DNA of 64,000 bases from Rhodococcus sp. B50 (GCF_013602415.1 NZ_WPAG02000002.1:682001-746000), one strand, 5' to 3'; positions 29,379 to 41,010 are shown, counted from the first letter of the stretch. Made by a program: numbers and translations. The notes: generated by a model not told the origin, from the sequence alone.

Positions 29379-29408
29379 GAGTACCTCTCGCTGATCGGGG
29401 GCATGTCG

Positions 29409-29427
29409 AGAGGTGAGCCTAACCTTC
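29409..29427 (-). promoter_or_regulatory. IdeR/DtxR-like iron box
   Basis: On the minus strand the 19-mer GAAGGTTAGGCTCACCTCT matches 14 of 19 positions of the IdeR consensus TTAGGTTAGGCTAACCTAA, including the core AGGTTAGGCT. It sits 31 bp upstream of the siderophore-binding gene. Confidence 0.7.
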
Positions 29428-29673
29428 CAACCGACTCGTCGGTTACCGGCAGATTTCCGGGCGACCGCCAAGTTCGTGATGTCCCACAAATAGATCACGA
29501 GACGGATGTCACATTTGATAGTATTCTGTTATCGAAACCGCTCACGGCCCGAGCGGAGGAGGGGACGGCTGCACTCGGCTCCCGCGGGGGTTCGCTCATC
29601 ACCGACGATTCGTCGACACGGATGACGAGTGGATGCGGGGGTGCGGGAGGGGTCGTTCCGGGGAGGAACGGAG
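29428..29673 (+). other. Non-coding gap with AT-rich promoter-like patch
   Basis: Within this gap, 29505-29535 is unusually AT-rich for the region and contains TAGTAT (29519-29524) and TATTCT (29522-29527), either of which could be a -10 for the small membrane gene at 29674. No clear -35 or RNA structure is seen. Confidence 0.3.
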
Positions 29674-29961
29674 ATGCTCATGGTCGCATCCACAGACAAG
29701 AGGTCCGATTCGACGCCACGTTCGAGTCGGCGAATTCTCGCGATCATCGCGCTCACGGGAATGCTCACGATCGGTTTCCTGGCGGCGGTGTTCACCGGGT
29801 CCTATCTGATCGGCGGCGCATTCGCCATGCTGACCGGCGCGTGCATCGTCCTGGCGCACCTGATGATCGCGCCCGCCTCGATCATCCACGACGACGGCGC
29901 GGAGGCGGCCGCCCGTTCCGACGTCCGTGAGCGGTGGCATCCCCTCGGAAGCGGATCCTGA
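29674..29961 (+). CDS. Small membrane protein
   Basis: The 95-aa product starts at ATG 29674 after GGGAGG (7-nt spacing). A polar N-terminus (ASTDKRSDSTPRSSRR) precedes two hydrophobic segments, ILAIIALTGMLTIGFLAAVF and GGAFAMLTGACIVLAHLMIA, then a charged tail ending RERWHPLGSGS. It is next to, but has a separate start from, the receiver-like gene. No function is recognised. Confidence 0.6.
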   Translation: MLMVASTDKRSDSTPRSSRRILAIIALTGMLTIGFLAAVFTGSYLIGGAFAMLTGACIVLAHLMIAPASIIHDDGAEAAARSDVRERWHPLGSGS

Positions 29962-30040
29962 ATCCGGACTCCGTCTCCGCACCGCCCCGCGACACGCAGG
30001 TTCCCCGGGCGAGCGACCGGTCTCGGTTAGCATCGTGCCC

Positions 30041-30439
30041 GTGACCGACTCGCTGCGCATCCTCGTCTACAGCGACGATGCGACCGTGCGGCAACAGGTT
30101 CGTGATGCCCTCGGTACCCGTCTGCACCCGGATCTGCCTCCGCTCGATTATGTGGAGGTCGCAACACCACCGGTCGTCGTCGAACGCATGCATGCCGGCG
30201 ACATCGATCTCGCCGTGCTCGACGGTGAATCCGCTCCGGCCGGCGGCATGGGGATCGCGAAGCAACTCGAGGACGAACTCGACTCGTGTCCGCCGATCGT
30301 CGTCCTGATCGCTCGCGCCGACGACGAGTGGTTGGCCCGCTGGTCGGGCGCCGAGGTGGCGCTGCGGCATCCGGTCGACCCGATCCGACTCGGCCGGCAG
30401 GTCCTCGCTCTGCTCACCTCTCGCTCCCGCCACTCCTGA
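30041..30439 (+). CDS. Stand-alone receiver-like (response regulator) protein upstream of nuo
   Basis: The 132-aa protein is a single receiver-fold domain: LRILVYSDDATVRQQVRDALG (acidic pocket), then DIDLAVLDGESAPAGGMGIAKQLEDE with a possible phospho-acceptor Asp, then PPIVVLIARADDEWLARWSGAEVALRHPVDPIRL. The usual Lys of the KP motif is His-Pro here, so phosphorylation may be lost. There is no output domain. Mycobacteria have a similar gene just before nuoA, suggesting a link to complex I. GTG 30041 follows TAGCAT (30028-30033) by 7 nt, a leaderless pattern. Confidence 0.75.
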   Translation: MTDSLRILVYSDDATVRQQVRDALGTRLHPDLPPLDYVEVATPPVVVERMHAGDIDLAVLDGESAPAGGMGIAKQLEDELDSCPPIVVLIARADDEWLARWSGAEVALRHPVDPIRLGRQVLALLTSRSRHS

Positions 30440-30695
30440 CCCTTCGGCGCGGCCGGCGGGTCGCGAACTCGTATGCGGGCGCGGAGAATCTACCCTCCTT
30501 CCGGCTGGGAGGCAGCCCGACACGCCGCCCCGAATCGGGGGTGTGAAATCGCGACAAGTCCGACGCGAACACCACTAGTGTGTGTGCCGTAACTCACATC
30601 CCGGCCCTGGGGCGAGGCCCCCGGTGCACGGCGGGGTGGGTTCGCGGGCAACGAGAAGGCCCGCGGCCGGATTCGCGCGAGGAACCGGAGGTGGC
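30440..30695 (+). promoter_or_regulatory. Intergenic region carrying the probable nuo operon promoter
   Basis: TAGTGT (30576-30581) may be the -10, with GCGACA (30551-30556) as -35 at a long 19-bp spacing. That would give an untranslated leader of about 105 nt before nuoA. A weak stem CCTCC/GGAGG near 30495-30520 could end the upstream gene. No ORF is convincing here. Confidence 0.35.
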
Positions 30696-31055
30696 ATGAA
30701 CGCTTACGTACCGATCCTGGTACTCGGTGGCATCGCGCTGGCCTTCGCGATCTTTTCCGTCGCGGTGGCGAGCCTCGCGGGCCCGAGTCGGTACAACCGC
30801 GCCAAGCTCGACGCCTACGAGTGCGGCATCGACCCGACGCCCCAACCGGTGGGTGGTGGCCGCTTCCCGGTGAAGTACTACCTCACCGCGATGCTGTTCA
30901 TCATCTTCGACATCGAGATCGTCTTCCTGTACCCGTGGGCGGTCCACTTCGGCGCGCTCGGCGTCTTCGGTCTGGCAGCGATGGCGCTGTTCATGTTCAA
31001 CGTCTTCGTCGCCTACGCCTACGAGTGGAAACGAGGAGGCCTGACATGGGACTGA
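30696..31055 (+). CDS. nuoA: NADH-quinone oxidoreductase subunit A
   Basis: The 119-aa membrane subunit of complex I has three helices. The family signature is in the loop and helix 2: [46 protein letters not shown], with the conserved Cys and acidic residues. ATG 30696 follows GGAACCGGAGG. It opens the nuo operon; nuoB follows after 98 bp in which no gene is seen. Confidence 0.96.
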   Translation: MNAYVPILVLGGIALAFAIFSVAVASLAGPSRYNRAKLDAYECGIDPTPQPVGGGRFPVKYYLTAMLFIIFDIEIVFLYPWAVHFGALGVFGLAAMALFMFNVFVAYAYEWKRGGLTWD

Positions 31056-31153
31056 CGACCCGCATGCACGCCCGGAGATATTGTGCCCGAACCGATTACG
31101 CGACACGACCGGCGGTCGGCCGGTCCGTTCGACTCCGGGGGCGGTGACAGGCC

Positions 31154-31708
31154 ATGGGCATCGAGGAGAAGGTTCCCGGCGGTTTTTTGCTCAGCACCGT
31201 CGAGACGCTCGCCGGGTTCGCACGCAAGGGCTCACTGTGGCCCGCCTCCTTCGGGCTCGCGTGCTGCGCCATCGAGATGATGGCCACCGCGGGTGGCCGC
31301 TACGACATCGCCCGATTCGGCATGGAGGCCTTCCGGGCCTCGCCGCGACAGGCCGACGTGATGATCGTCGCCGGCCGCGTCAGCCAGAAGATGGCCCCCG
31401 CGCTGCGCCGCGTCTACGACCAGATGGTCGAACCGAAGTGGGTGCTCGCAATGGGCGTGTGCGCCTCGTCCGGGGGGATGTTCAACAACTACGCGATCGT
31501 CCAGGGAGTCGACCACGTCGTCCCCGTCGACATCTATCTCCCGGGCTGTCCGCCCCGGCCCGAGATGCTCCTCCACGCGATCCTGGCGCTGCACGAGAAG
31601 ATCGCGCAGATGCCCCTGGGCGTGAACCGGGCCGAGGCGATCCGCGCCGCGGAGGAAGCCGCCCTGGCCCAGCGTCCGCTCATCGAACTGACGGTACCGC
31701 CGCGATGA
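31154..31708 (+). CDS. nuoB: NADH-quinone oxidoreductase subunit B
   Basis: The 184-aa subunit carries cluster N2, the terminal [4Fe-4S] donor to quinone. The ligands are visible: adjacent Cys in [12 protein letters not shown], Cys in [11 protein letters not shown] and Cys in [10 protein letters not shown]. Its length fits the actinobacterial form. The stop overlaps nuoC by ATGA. Confidence 0.97.
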   Translation: MGIEEKVPGGFLLSTVETLAGFARKGSLWPASFGLACCAIEMMATAGGRYDIARFGMEAFRASPRQADVMIVAGRVSQKMAPALRRVYDQMVEPKWVLAMGVCASSGGMFNNYAIVQGVDHVVPVDIYLPGCPPRPEMLLHAILALHEKIAQMPLGVNRAEAIRAAEEAALAQRPLIELTVPPR

Positions 31709-32421
31709 CCGATCTCGAACGGACAGGATCCGACCACGACGACCGCACCGACGAGGTGATCGCGGTCCGCCGCGGCATGTTCGGGGTTCGCGGATCCGGC
31801 GACACCAGTGGATACGGGCGCCTCGTGCGCCGGGTGACGCTGCCCGGTAGCACCGACCGTCCCTACGGCGGTTACCTCGACGACCTCGTCGACACCCTCG
31901 AGGACGTACTCGACGAACGCTCCGGCGACACTGCGGTGGGCTACGCCGACGCGGTGGAGAAGGTCGTCGTGCACCGCCACCAGGTGACCGTCTTCGTCCG
32001 CCGCGAGCATCTGCCCCTGGTGGCCCGCACCCTGCGCGACCATCCGGATCTGCGATTCGAGCTGTGCCTCGGGGTGGGCGGCGTGCACTACCCGCAGGAG
32101 ACGGGCCGAGAACTGCACGCTGTGTATCCGCTCGTCTCCATCACCCACAACCGCCGGATGCGTCTCGAGGTCGCGATCCCCGACAGCGACCCGCACATCC
32201 CGTCGCTGTACCGCATCTACCCGACGAACGACTGGCACGAACGCGAGACCTACGACTTCTTCGGGATCGTCTTCGACGGTCATCCCGCGCTCACCCGCAT
32301 CGAGATGCCCGACGACTGGCGCGGACATCCGCAACGCAAGGACTACCCTCTCGGCGGAATCCCGGTGGAATACAAAGGCGCCCGGATCCCGCCCCCCGAC
32401 GAACGGAGGGCGTACACGTGA
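31705..32421 (+). CDS. nuoC: NADH-quinone oxidoreductase subunit C
   Basis: The 238-aa hydrophilic subunit of the peripheral arm shows the 30-kDa signature [31 protein letters not shown] followed by [21 protein letters not shown]. The first 60 residues are an acidic extension typical of actinobacteria. It is not fused to NuoD, unlike in E. coli. GTGA overlap with nuoD. Confidence 0.96.
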   Translation: MTDLERTGSDHDDRTDEVIAVRRGMFGVRGSGDTSGYGRLVRRVTLPGSTDRPYGGYLDDLVDTLEDVLDERSGDTAVGYADAVEKVVVHRHQVTVFVRREHLPLVARTLRDHPDLRFELCLGVGGVHYPQETGRELHAVYPLVSITHNRRMRLEVAIPDSDPHIPSLYRIYPTNDWHERETYDFFGIVFDGHPALTRIEMPDDWRGHPQRKDYPLGGIPVEYKGARIPPPDERRAYT

Positions 32422-33722
32422 CGAGCGAACCCGCCGGCGAGACCGTCTTCGACGCCGTCGGACGCGACTGGGACGACATCGCCGCTGCCGTACGCGACAG
32501 CGGTGAGGACCACATCGTCGTCAACATGGGACCTCAGCACCCGTCCACCCACGGTGTCCTGCGCCTGATCCTCGAGATCGACGGCGAGACGGTCACCGAG
32601 GCGCGCTGCGGAATCGGGTACCTCCACACCGGAATCGAGAAGAACCTCGAATACCGCAACTGGACCCAGGGCGTCACCTTCGTCACGCGCATGGACTACC
32701 TCGCGCCGTTCCACAACGAGACCGCCTACTGCCTCGGTGTCGAGAAACTCCTCGGAATCGAGGATCTCGTCCCCGCACGCGCGCAGGTCGTGCGGGTGAT
32801 GCTGATGGAACTCAACCGCATCTCCTCGCATCTGGTGGCACTGGCCACCGGCGGCATGGAACTCGGTGCGACCACACCCATGCTGTTCGGATTCCGCGAA
32901 CGCGAATTGATCCTCGACGTCTTCGAGACGATCACCGGACTGCGGATGAACCACTCCTACATCCGTCCCGGCGGGCTCTCCCAGGACCTGCCCGACGAGG
33001 CCGTGCCGATGATCCGTGACCTGCTCGCCGTGCTGCCCGGCCGGCTCGCCGACCTCGAAGCGCTGTTCACCGACAATCCGATCTTCATCTCGCGCACCCG
33101 CGACATCGGCTGCCTCGATCTCACCGGATGTATGGCCCTCGGCGTCACCGGCCCGATCCTCCGTTCGACCGGACTGCCCTACGACCTGCGCCGCGCCGAA
33201 CCCTATTGCGGTTACGAGACCTTCGAGTTCGACGTCGTCACCGCCGAGGGATCCGACTGCTACGCGCGCTATCTCGTTCGGATCGGGGAGATGCGCGAGT
33301 CGCTGAAGATCGTCGAGCAGTGCCTCGACCGGCTCCGCCCCGGCCCGGTGATGGTGCAGGACGGCAAGATCGCCTGGCCGTCGAAACTCCGGCTCGGACC
33401 GGACGGACTCGGCAACTCACCCGATCACATCCGCCACATCATGGGCGAGTCGATGGAGGGCCTGATCCACCATTTCAAGCTCGTCACCGAAGGCATCCGC
33501 GTCCCGGCGGGACAGGTCTACATCGGTGTCGAATCGCCGCGCGGTGAACTCGGCGTCCACATGGTCAGCGACGGCGGCACACGGCCCTACCGCGTGCACT
33601 ACCGCGACCCGTCGTTCACGAATCTGCAGGCCGTCGCGGCGATGTGTGAAGGCGGCATGGTCTCCGACGTCATCGCTGCCGTCGCCAGCATCGACCCGGT
33701 GATGGGGGGAGTGGACCGATGA
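32418..33722 (+). CDS. nuoD: NADH-quinone oxidoreductase subunit D
   Basis: The 434-aa 49-kDa-type subunit forms the quinone pocket with NuoB. Key segments are [23 protein letters not shown] (quinone-site His), [37 protein letters not shown], and the C-terminal APRGELG-like [13 protein letters not shown] and DPVMGGVDR. The start is GTG 32418 overlapping nuoC, and the stop overlaps the next gene (ATGA). Confidence 0.97.
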   Translation: MTSEPAGETVFDAVGRDWDDIAAAVRDSGEDHIVVNMGPQHPSTHGVLRLILEIDGETVTEARCGIGYLHTGIEKNLEYRNWTQGVTFVTRMDYLAPFHNETAYCLGVEKLLGIEDLVPARAQVVRVMLMELNRISSHLVALATGGMELGATTPMLFGFRERELILDVFETITGLRMNHSYIRPGGLSQDLPDEAVPMIRDLLAVLPGRLADLEALFTDNPIFISRTRDIGCLDLTGCMALGVTGPILRSTGLPYDLRRAEPYCGYETFEFDVVTAEGSDCYARYLVRIGEMRESLKIVEQCLDRLRPGPVMVQDGKIAWPSKLRLGPDGLGNSPDHIRHIMGESMEGLIHHFKLVTEGIRVPAGQVYIGVESPRGELGVHMVSDGGTRPYRVHYRDPSFTNLQAVAAMCEGGMVSDVIAAVASIDPVMGGVDR

Positions 33723-35905
33723 GCACCGAATTCGTGCGGGCCCCGGGCGCCGAAACCACCGGCCCGGCGGGCACGAGCGAGACCACCACCGCCGTGCCGA
33801 TGACCGAACCCGCCGGGCGCGAACCCGTCCTCGTTCCGCTCGGGCCGCGCCCGGACGAAGACACCTATCTCGTCCCGCCCGGCGCGCCGCGCCACTATCC
33901 CGACGACGTGCGCGCGCGTCTCGTCGCCGACGCCGACCGGATCGTCGCGCGCTATCCGCAGCCACGGTCGGCGCTGCTGCCGCTCCTGCATCTCGTGCAG
34001 GCCGAGGACGGCTACATCACGCCCGCCGGGATCGAGTTCTGCGCCCGACGCCTCGGGCTCACCGGCGCCGAGGTCGCCGCCGTCTCGACCTTCTACACCA
34101 TGTACCGCCGTTCGCCGACGGGCCGGCACCACGTGGGGGTGTGCACGAACGCGCTGTGCGCGACGATGGGCGGCGACGAGATCTTCTCCGCGCTGTGCAC
34201 CCGGCTCGGCATCGGACACGACGAGACCACCGCCGACGGCGCGATCACCCTCGAACACATCGAGTGCAACGCGGCCTGCGACTACGCCCCGGTGATGACC
34301 GTCGACTGGGAGTTGTTCGACAACCGCACCGTCGACTCCGCGGTCGAGCTCGTCGACGAGCTGCTCGCCGGCAATACACCCACACCGACGCGCGGCGCAC
34401 CGCTGCGCAGCTTCCGCGACACCTCGCGCCTGCTGGCCGGTTTCCCCGACGACCGGCCCGGTGCACTCGACGCAGCCGGCACCGCCGGACCGGCCTCCCT
34501 GGCCGGACTCGAGGTCGCCCGCGAACACGACATGCGGGCACCGGAACCACCGGAGAACGGCGAGGCCGGCGTCACCCTCGGGAAATCCCCGACGGGCCTG
34601 ACTCCTGTGCTCACCCGTTACTGGGACGCGGAGCAGGCGTGGACGCTCGACGCCTACCGACGGCACGGTGGTTACGAGGCCCTACCCCTCGCGCTCGGTA
34701 CGGATCCGGACGCCGTCATCACCGCGGTGAAGGACTCCGGGATCCGCGGCCGCGGCGGTGCCGGATTCTCCACCGGCACCAAGTGGTCGTTCATCCCGCA
34801 GGGCGACGACAAACCGCACTATCTCGTTGTCAATGCCGACGAATCCGAACCGGGTACCTGCAAGGACATCCCGTTCATGCTGGCCACCCCGCACGCCCTC
34901 GTCGAGGGCGTGATCATCGCCGCCTACGCGATCCGCGCCCGGCACGCGTTCATCTATCTGCGCGGGGAGGCCGTCCCGGTCCTTCGGCGTCTGCACGCGG
35001 CCGTCGCGGAAGCCTACGAGGCCGGTTATCTCGGACGCGACATCCTCGGCTCCGGATACGACCTCGAACTCGTCGTCCACGCGGGTGCGGGCGCGTACAT
35101 CTGCGGCGAGGAGACGGCCCTGCTCGACTCTCTCGAGGGTCGCCGTGGCCAGCCACGCCTGCGCCCGCCATTCCCCGCCGTCGCAGGCCTGTACGCGTGC
35201 CCCACCGTCGTCAACAACGTCGAATCCATCGCGAACGTCCCGCTCGTCATCCGCAACGGTGTGGACTGGTACCGCTCGATGGGCACCGAGAAATCCCCGG
35301 GTTTCGCGATGTTCTCCCTCTCCGGGCACGTCACCACCCCCGGCCAGTACGAGGCCCCGCTCGGCATCACCCTGCGGGAGCTGCTCGGCTACGCCGGCGG
35401 CGTGCGCGCCGGGCACCGACTGAAATTCTGGACACCCGGCGGCTCGTCGACTCCGATCTTCACCGACGAACATCTCGACGTCCCCCTGGACTACGAGAAC
35501 GTCGCCGCCGCCGGGTCGATGCTCGGAACCCGGGCGCTGCAGATCTTCGACGAGACGACCTGCGTCGTCCGCACCGTGCTGCGCTGGACCGAGTTCTACG
35601 CCCACGAATCGTGCGGCAAGTGCACTCCCTGCCGCGAGGGCACCTGGTGGCTCGTGCAGATCCTCGACCGGCTCGAACACGGCCGGGGCACCGAGGCCGA
35701 CCTGGAGAAACTGCTCGACATTTCCGACAACATCCTCGGCCGGGCGTTCTGCGCGCTCGGTGACGGTGCGACCAGCCCGATCACCTCGTCGCTGAAGTAC
35801 TTTCGCGACGAGTACCTCGCGCACTTCGAGCACGGAGGTTGCCCGTTCGACCCGCACCTGTCGACGCTCGCCGCCGACCCAGCCGCGGAAGGAGGTGAGC
35901 GATGA
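33719..35905 (+). CDS. nuoEF: NADH-quinone oxidoreductase, fused subunits E and F
   Basis: One 728-aa frame covers two normally separate subunits. Residues 1 to about 280 are NuoE with [2Fe-2S] Cys at 142 and 147 (CTNALC) and 183 and 187 (CNAAC). From about residue 294 NuoF begins ([26 protein letters not shown]). It has the FMN/NADH segment [55 protein letters not shown], and N3 ligands [12 protein letters not shown] plus AFCALGDGA. The linker [20 protein letters not shown] contains no start codon with a ribosome site. Mycobacteria have separate genes. Either a true fusion or a 1-nt sequence error at the junction (34559-34600) is possible. Confidence 0.88.
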   Translation: MSTEFVRAPGAETTGPAGTSETTTAVPMTEPAGREPVLVPLGPRPDEDTYLVPPGAPRHYPDDVRARLVADADRIVARYPQPRSALLPLLHLVQAEDGYITPAGIEFCARRLGLTGAEVAAVSTFYTMYRRSPTGRHHVGVCTNALCATMGGDEIFSALCTRLGIGHDETTADGAITLEHIECNAACDYAPVMTVDWELFDNRTVDSAVELVDELLAGNTPTPTRGAPLRSFRDTSRLLAGFPDDRPGALDAAGTAGPASLAGLEVAREHDMRAPEPPENGEAGVTLGKSPTGLTPVLTRYWDAEQAWTLDAYRRHGGYEALPLALGTDPDAVITAVKDSGIRGRGGAGFSTGTKWSFIPQGDDKPHYLVVNADESEPGTCKDIPFMLATPHALVEGVIIAAYAIRARHAFIYLRGEAVPVLRRLHAAVAEAYEAGYLGRDILGSGYDLELVVHAGAGAYICGEETALLDSLEGRRGQPRLRPPFPAVAGLYACPTVVNNVESIANVPLVIRNGVDWYRSMGTEKSPGFAMFSLSGHVTTPGQYEAPLGITLRELLGYAGGVRAGHRLKFWTPGGSSTPIFTDEHLDVPLDYENVAAAGSMLGTRALQIFDETTCVVRTVLRWTEFYAHESCGKCTPCREGTWWLVQILDRLEHGRGTEADLEKLLDISDNILGRAFCALGDGATSPITSSLKYFRDEYLAHFEHGGCPFDPHLSTLAADPAAEGGER

Positions 35906-38373
35906 CCGCCGTGTCCGGTGCCGGTGCGGAGAAGTCCGACACCACCGACCTGGTGAACGTCACCATCGACGACACCGAGATCGCCGTGCCCAAGGGCACT
36001 CTCGTGATCCGCGCCGCCGAACTGATCGGGGTGCAGATCCCGCGGTTCTGCGACCACCCGCTGCTCGACCCGGTCGGCGCGTGCCGGCAGTGTCTCGTGG
36101 AGGTCGAGGGCCAGCGCAAACCGCTCGCCTCGTGCACGTCGGTGGTGAGCGACGGCATGGTCGTCCGCACCCAGTTCACGTCGCCGGTGGCCGACAAGGC
36201 CCAGCGCGGCGTGATGGAACTGCTGCTCATCAACCATCCGCTCGACTGCCCGGTGTGCGACAAGGGCGGTGAATGCCCGCTGCAGAACCAGGCGATGTCC
36301 AACGGCCGCGCCGAGTCCCGCTTCGAGGACACCAAACGCACCTATCCGAAACCCATCGCGATCTCCTCTCAGGTGCTCCTCGACCGCGAACGGTGCGTGC
36401 TCTGCGCCCGGTGCACGCGCTTCGCCGATCAGGTCGCGGGCGACAGGTTCGTCGACATGCTCGACCGCGGGGCGCTGCAGCAGGTCGGCATCTACACCGA
36501 GGAACCGTTCGAGTCGTATTTCTCCGGCAACACCGTCCAGATCTGCCCGGTCGGTGCTCTCACGGGCGCGGCGTACCGGTTCCGCGCCCGCCCGTTCGAT
36601 CTGGTCTCCACACCGAGCGTGTGCGAACACTGCGCGAGCGGCTGCGCCCAACGCACGGACCACCGTCGCGGCGCCGTGCTGCGCCGCCTCGCCGGGGACG
36701 ACCCCGAGGTCAACGAGGAATGGAACTGCGACAAGGGGCGCTGGGCGTTCACCTACGCCACCGCCGACGACCGGTTCACCACGCCCCTCGTCCGCGACGA
36801 GACCGGAATGCTCGTCCCTGCCTCGTGGATCGAGGCGCTCGGCGTCGCCGCACGGGGGCTGGCGGCGGCACGCGGCAGGACCGCGGTCCTGACCGGCGGT
36901 CGACTCACCGTCGAGGACGCCTACGCCTACGCGAAGTTCGCGCGCACGGCGCTCGGCACCAACGACATCGACTTCCGCAGCCGTGCGCTGTCGGACGAGG
37001 AGACAGCCTTCCTCGCCGCGCGGGTCGCCGGACGGCACCTCGAGGTCACCTACCGCGACCTCGACCGCGCGCCTGCGGTGCTCCTCGTCGGATTCGAACC
37101 CGAGGAGGAGTCGCCGATCGTCTTCCTGAGGCTGCGCAAGGCGGTCCGGCGGAGCAGGTTGCAGGTCTTCACGATCGCTCCGTTCGCCTCGCGCGGTGTG
37201 CTGAAGCTCTCGGCGCGACTCGAACCGTGTGTACCGGGCGACGAGGCGCGAGCACTCGACGCGATCCGCACCGGATCGTCCTCCGACGCGGCCGCTGCGC
37301 TGCGAACTCCCGGCGCGATCGTGCTGGTGGGGGAGCGCGCTGCGGTATCGCCCGGTGCGCTGTCCGCCGCTGCTGCCCTCGCCGATGAGACCGGAGCTCG
37401 CCTGGCGTGGATCCCGCGCCGCGCCGGCGATCGCGGCGCCCTCGAAGCGGGTGTGTTCCCGACCCTGCTGCCCGGTGGCCGCCCGGTCGACGACCCGCAG
37501 GCGCGTCGCGACATCGAGTCGGCCTGGGGTCTTGCGGCCGACACCCTGCCGTCCCGGCCGGGGCGCGACACCGCCGCGATCCTGGCCGCAGCCGCCGACG
37601 GTGCGCTGGGCGCGCTCGTGATCGCCGGTATCGACCCCGCCGACCTGCCCGATCCCGAGGCCGCACATGCCGGCATCGACGGAGCCGAGTTCGTCGTGAG
37701 TCTGGAAGTGCGACGCAGCGCGGTGACCGACCGCGCCGACGTGGTCTTCCCCGTCGCACCCGTGGCCGAGAAGACCGGGAGCTTCCTCGACTGGGAAGGA
37801 CGCGAGCGGGTGTTCCCGATCGCGCTCCGTGACACCGGGGCACTGCCCGACCACCGAGTGCTCGCGGCGATCGCCGACGCGATGGATCTCGATGCAGGCC
37901 TCGACGATCCCGGCCCCCACGCTGTCGACACCCTGCGCCACGAACTCGCGGCCCTCGGGCGATGGAGGGGCACCGTCCCCGAGACGCCGACGACGTCCCC
38001 GCGACCGGAGCGACGTCCCGTTCTCGGGGAGGCGGTCCTCGCCACCTGGCGGATGCTCCTCGACGCGGGCCGGTTGCAGGACGACGAACCCCACCTCGCC
38101 GGGACAGCGCACGAGCCCGTCACCCGCCTGTCGGCCGCGACAGCGGCGGAGATCGGGGCGGCCGAACACCCTTCGCTCACCGTCTCCACCGAACGCGGGT
38201 CGATCACGCTTCCACTGGTGATCGACGACCTGCCCGACCGTGTCGTCTGGTTGCCCACCGCCTCCCCGGGGTCGATGGTGCACGTCGATCTCGGCGTCAC
38301 CGCCGGTGATGTCGTGCGGATCCGGGCCACCTCGACGACGAGCACCGGATCGGCCGAGGAGGATCCGCGATGA
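35902..38373 (+). CDS. nuoG: NADH-quinone oxidoreductase subunit G
   Basis: The 823-aa iron-sulfur subunit has an N-terminal [2Fe-2S] ferredoxin domain ([19 protein letters not shown]), the His/Cys3 cluster [17 protein letters not shown], the [4Fe-4S] motif [12 protein letters not shown] with CPVGAL, and a further CEHCASGC...NCDKGRW set (N7-like). A molybdopterin-oxidoreductase-like domain follows, and the C-terminal 150 residues match formate-dehydrogenase-like cap domains. It overlaps both neighbours by ATGA. Confidence 0.95.
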   Translation: MTAVSGAGAEKSDTTDLVNVTIDDTEIAVPKGTLVIRAAELIGVQIPRFCDHPLLDPVGACRQCLVEVEGQRKPLASCTSVVSDGMVVRTQFTSPVADKAQRGVMELLLINHPLDCPVCDKGGECPLQNQAMSNGRAESRFEDTKRTYPKPIAISSQVLLDRERCVLCARCTRFADQVAGDRFVDMLDRGALQQVGIYTEEPFESYFSGNTVQICPVGALTGAAYRFRARPFDLVSTPSVCEHCASGCAQRTDHRRGAVLRRLAGDDPEVNEEWNCDKGRWAFTYATADDRFTTPLVRDETGMLVPASWIEALGVAARGLAAARGRTAVLTGGRLTVEDAYAYAKFARTALGTNDIDFRSRALSDEETAFLAARVAGRHLEVTYRDLDRAPAVLLVGFEPEEESPIVFLRLRKAVRRSRLQVFTIAPFASRGVLKLSARLEPCVPGDEARALDAIRTGSSSDAAAALRTPGAIVLVGERAAVSPGALSAAAALADETGARLAWIPRRAGDRGALEAGVFPTLLPGGRPVDDPQARRDIESAWGLAADTLPSRPGRDTAAILAAAADGALGALVIAGIDPADLPDPEAAHAGIDGAEFVVSLEVRRSAVTDRADVVFPVAPVAEKTGSFLDWEGRERVFPIALRDTGALPDHRVLAAIADAMDLDAGLDDPGPHAVDTLRHELAALGRWRGTVPETPTTSPRPERRPVLGEAVLATWRMLLDAGRLQDDEPHLAGTAHEPVTRLSAATAAEIGAAEHPSLTVSTERGSITLPLVIDDLPDRVVWLPTASPGSMVHVDLGVTAGDVVRIRATSTTSTGSAEEDPR

Positions 38374-39671
38374 TCGTCACCGCCCAGCAGCCCGTGGACC
38401 TGTCGATGTTCGGTATCGACCCATGGTGGCTCGTCGTCGTGAAGGCCCTCGCGATCTTCGCGTTCCTCGTCCTGACCACACTCGTGATGATCCTCGCCGA
38501 ACGCAAGATCATGGCCTGGATGCAGATGCGGGTCGGACCCGACCGGGTCGGCCCGAAAGGACTGTTCCAGACCGTCGCCGACGGCCTGAAACTCGCGCTC
38601 AAGGAAGGCATCATCCCGACCGGGGTGGACAAGCCGATCTACCTGCTCGCCCCGATCATCGCGACGGCCCCGGCGTTCATGGCGTTCGCGGTCGTCCCGT
38701 TCGGACCGGAGGTGTCGATCTTCGGAACCCGAACGCCGCTGCAGCTCACGGATCTTCCCGTCGCGGTGCTCTACGTCCTGGCGATCACCTCCGTCGGCGT
38801 CTACGGCATCGTGCTCGCCGGCTGGGCCTCCGGCTCGACCTACCCGCTGCTCGGTGGCCTCCGCTCCACCGCGCAGGTCATCTCCTACGAGATCGCGATG
38901 GGACTCGCGTTCGCCGCCGTCTTCTTGCAGGCGGGCACGATGTCGACCTCGGGGATCGTCGCCGCGCAGAACGACCTGTGGTTCGTCGTGCTGCTGCTCC
39001 CGTCGTTCCTGGTGTACTCGGTGTCGATGGTGGGGGAGACCAACCGCGCTCCCTTCGACCTTCCCGAAGCCGAAGGCGAACTCGTGGGCGGCTTCCACAC
39101 CGAGTACTCGTCGTTGCGGTTCGCGATGTTCATGCTCGCGGAGTACGTCAACATGGTCACCGTCTCCGCGCTCGCGACCACCCTGTTCCTCGGGGGCTGG
39201 CACGCGCCGTGGCCGCTGACGCTGTGGAGCGGCGCGAACTCGGGCTGGTGGCCGCTGCTGTGGTTCGTCATCAAGGTGTGGGTCGTGCTGTTCGTGTTCG
39301 TGTGGTTGCGCAGCACCCTGCCGAGGCTTCGATACGACCAGTTCATGTCCCTGGGCTGGAAACTGCTCATCCCCGTCTCGGTCGTGTGGGTGATGGTCGT
39401 GGCCGTGCTGCGCCTCCTCGACGGCAACGACGTACTCCCCGGCACCGTGAGCCTCATCGTCGCCGGTGTGCTGTCCACGGCGCTGCTGTTCGGCTACCTC
39501 GCCCTGCGCGCACGGCGGACCAGGCGTACCGCGCAGGCGATCGAACTGCCCGGACCCGACGAGGAATTCGACGCCATGGCCGGTGGATTCCCCGTGCCGC
39601 CACTCCCTGCTCGGTCGGGCACCCGATCGACTCCGCCCGCCTCGGCGGGTCGTCTCCCAGGAGGATCGTGA
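38370..39671 (+). CDS. nuoH: NADH-quinone oxidoreductase subunit H
   Basis: The 433-aa membrane subunit joins the two arms and lines the quinone chamber. Signatures are [55 protein letters not shown], and the cytoplasmic loop [26 protein letters not shown], plus [21 protein letters not shown]. About eight helices are expected. A C-terminal Pro/Arg-rich tail of about 55 residues extends beyond the family core. Confidence 0.96.
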   Translation: MIVTAQQPVDLSMFGIDPWWLVVVKALAIFAFLVLTTLVMILAERKIMAWMQMRVGPDRVGPKGLFQTVADGLKLALKEGIIPTGVDKPIYLLAPIIATAPAFMAFAVVPFGPEVSIFGTRTPLQLTDLPVAVLYVLAITSVGVYGIVLAGWASGSTYPLLGGLRSTAQVISYEIAMGLAFAAVFLQAGTMSTSGIVAAQNDLWFVVLLLPSFLVYSVSMVGETNRAPFDLPEAEGELVGGFHTEYSSLRFAMFMLAEYVNMVTVSALATTLFLGGWHAPWPLTLWSGANSGWWPLLWFVIKVWVVLFVFVWLRSTLPRLRYDQFMSLGWKLLIPVSVVWVMVVAVLRLLDGNDVLPGTVSLIVAGVLSTALLFGYLALRARRTRRTAQAIELPGPDEEFDAMAGGFPVPPLPARSGTRSTPPASAGRLPGGS

Positions 39672-40219
39672 TGGTCGAATTCCGCGGCCCGCTGGCCGGT
39701 TTCGGTGTGACGCTCACGACGATGTTCAAGAAGCCCAACACCGAGCAGTACCCGGAGCAGAAGAGACCCACCGCACCCCGCTATCACGGACGCCACCAGC
39801 TGAACCGGTATCCGGACGGGCTCGAGAAATGCATCGGCTGCGAACTGTGCGCGTGGGCGTGCCCGGCCGACGCCATCCACGTCGAGGGCGCCGACAACAC
39901 CGATCAGCAGCGGTACTCGCCCGGCGAACGGTACGGGCGTGTCTACCAGATCAACTACCTGCGGTGCATCGGCTGCGGACTGTGCATCGAGGCGTGCCCG
40001 ACCCGCGCGCTCACCATGACCAACGAGTACGAGATGGCTGCCGACAACCGCACCGACATGATCTACGAGAAGGACCGGTTGCTCGCACCCCTCGAGCCCG
40101 GGATGCAACCACCTCCGCATCCCATGGCTCCCGGCGCCACCGACGAGGACTACTACCGGGGCACGATCCCGGTGTCCGAAGACATGTCCTCCGCGGCCGA
40201 CGGGGAGGAACGCCGGTGA
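39671..40219 (+). CDS. nuoI: NADH-quinone oxidoreductase subunit I
   Basis: The 182-aa subunit has two tetracysteine motifs, [12 protein letters not shown] and [12 protein letters not shown], binding clusters N6a and N6b that pass electrons to N2. The N-terminal [22 protein letters not shown] and the C-terminal YEKDRLLAP are typical. ATG 39671 overlaps the nuoH stop (TGATG). Confidence 0.97.
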   Translation: MVEFRGPLAGFGVTLTTMFKKPNTEQYPEQKRPTAPRYHGRHQLNRYPDGLEKCIGCELCAWACPADAIHVEGADNTDQQRYSPGERYGRVYQINYLRCIGCGLCIEACPTRALTMTNEYEMAADNRTDMIYEKDRLLAPLEPGMQPPPHPMAPGATDEDYYRGTIPVSEDMSSAADGEERR

Positions 40220-41010
40220 CCACCGCCCAGCTCGCCGCCGAACTCGCCACGACCTCCACCGGAGAGGCCGTGCAGTTCTGGATCCTCGGTGCCGTCGCGG
40301 TGCTCGGGGCGCTCGGCGTCGTCGTCGCCCCGAAAGCCGTGTACTCGGCGCTGTTCCTCGCCATGACGATGATCGTGCTCGCCGTCTTCTACATCGCGCA
40401 GGACGCCGTGTTCCTCGGTGTGGTGCAGGTCGTGGTCTACACCGGCGCAGTCATGATGCTGTTCCTGTTCGTGCTCATGCTCGTCGGCATCGACTCGTCC
40501 GATTCGCTCGTCGAAACCATCAAGGGCCAGCGTGTTCTCGGGATCGTCGTGGCGATCGGGTTCGCGGTGATGCTCATCGGCGGCATCGGGAACACGGCGG
40601 TGTCCGGGTTCGCGGGACTCGACGCCGCCAACGCCGGTGGCAACGTCGAGGGCTTGGCGGTGTTGCTGTTCATCGACTACGTCTGGGCGTTCGAACTCAC
40701 CGGGGCGCTGCTCATCACCGCCACCGTGGGCGCGATGGTGCTCGCCCACCGGGAACGATCGGAACCCAGGAAGACCCAACGCGAACTCGCCGCACGCCGG
40801 TTCCGCGAAGGGGAACGGGTCACGCCGCTGCCGGCCGCGGGTGTCTACGCCCGTCACAACGCCGCCGACGTCCCTGCCCTGCTCCCGGACGGCTCGTTCT
40901 CCGAGCTGTCGGTCGGAGATCTGCTCGGCCGCATCGGCCGCGACTGGGACCACACCGATCTCGGCCTGAGCGAACCCGGCGGCGACGACGCGAGGAAGGA
41001 TCGGCGATGA
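40216..41010 (+). CDS. nuoJ: NADH-quinone oxidoreductase subunit J
   Basis: The 264-aa membrane subunit has five helices, including the pi-bulge helix [33 protein letters not shown] important for coupling. The tail after about residue 185 is a long charged cytoplasmic extension ([19 protein letters not shown]) as in other actinobacteria. GTG 40216 overlaps nuoI; the stop overlaps nuoK (ATGA). Confidence 0.95.
   Translation: MTTAQLAAELATTSTGEAVQFWILGAVAVLGALGVVVAPKAVYSALFLAMTMIVLAVFYIAQDAVFLGVVQVVVYTGAVMMLFLFVLMLVGIDSSDSLVETIKGQRVLGIVVAIGFAVMLIGGIGNTAVSGFAGLDAANAGGNVEGLAVLLFIDYVWAFELTGALLITATVGAMVLAHRERSEPRKTQRELAARRFREGERVTPLPAAGVYARHNAADVPALLPDGSFSELSVGDLLGRIGRDWDHTDLGLSEPGGDDARKDRR

Noticed and set aside
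29403..29930. 175-codon plus-strand frame over the iron box and small membrane gene
   Set aside because: It runs through promoter sequence and out of frame with the well-started membrane protein at 29674.
35596..38283. Long minus-strand open frame opposite nuoF/nuoG
   Set aside because: It is the usual high-GC antisense shadow; the plus strand encodes NuoG with all cluster motifs.
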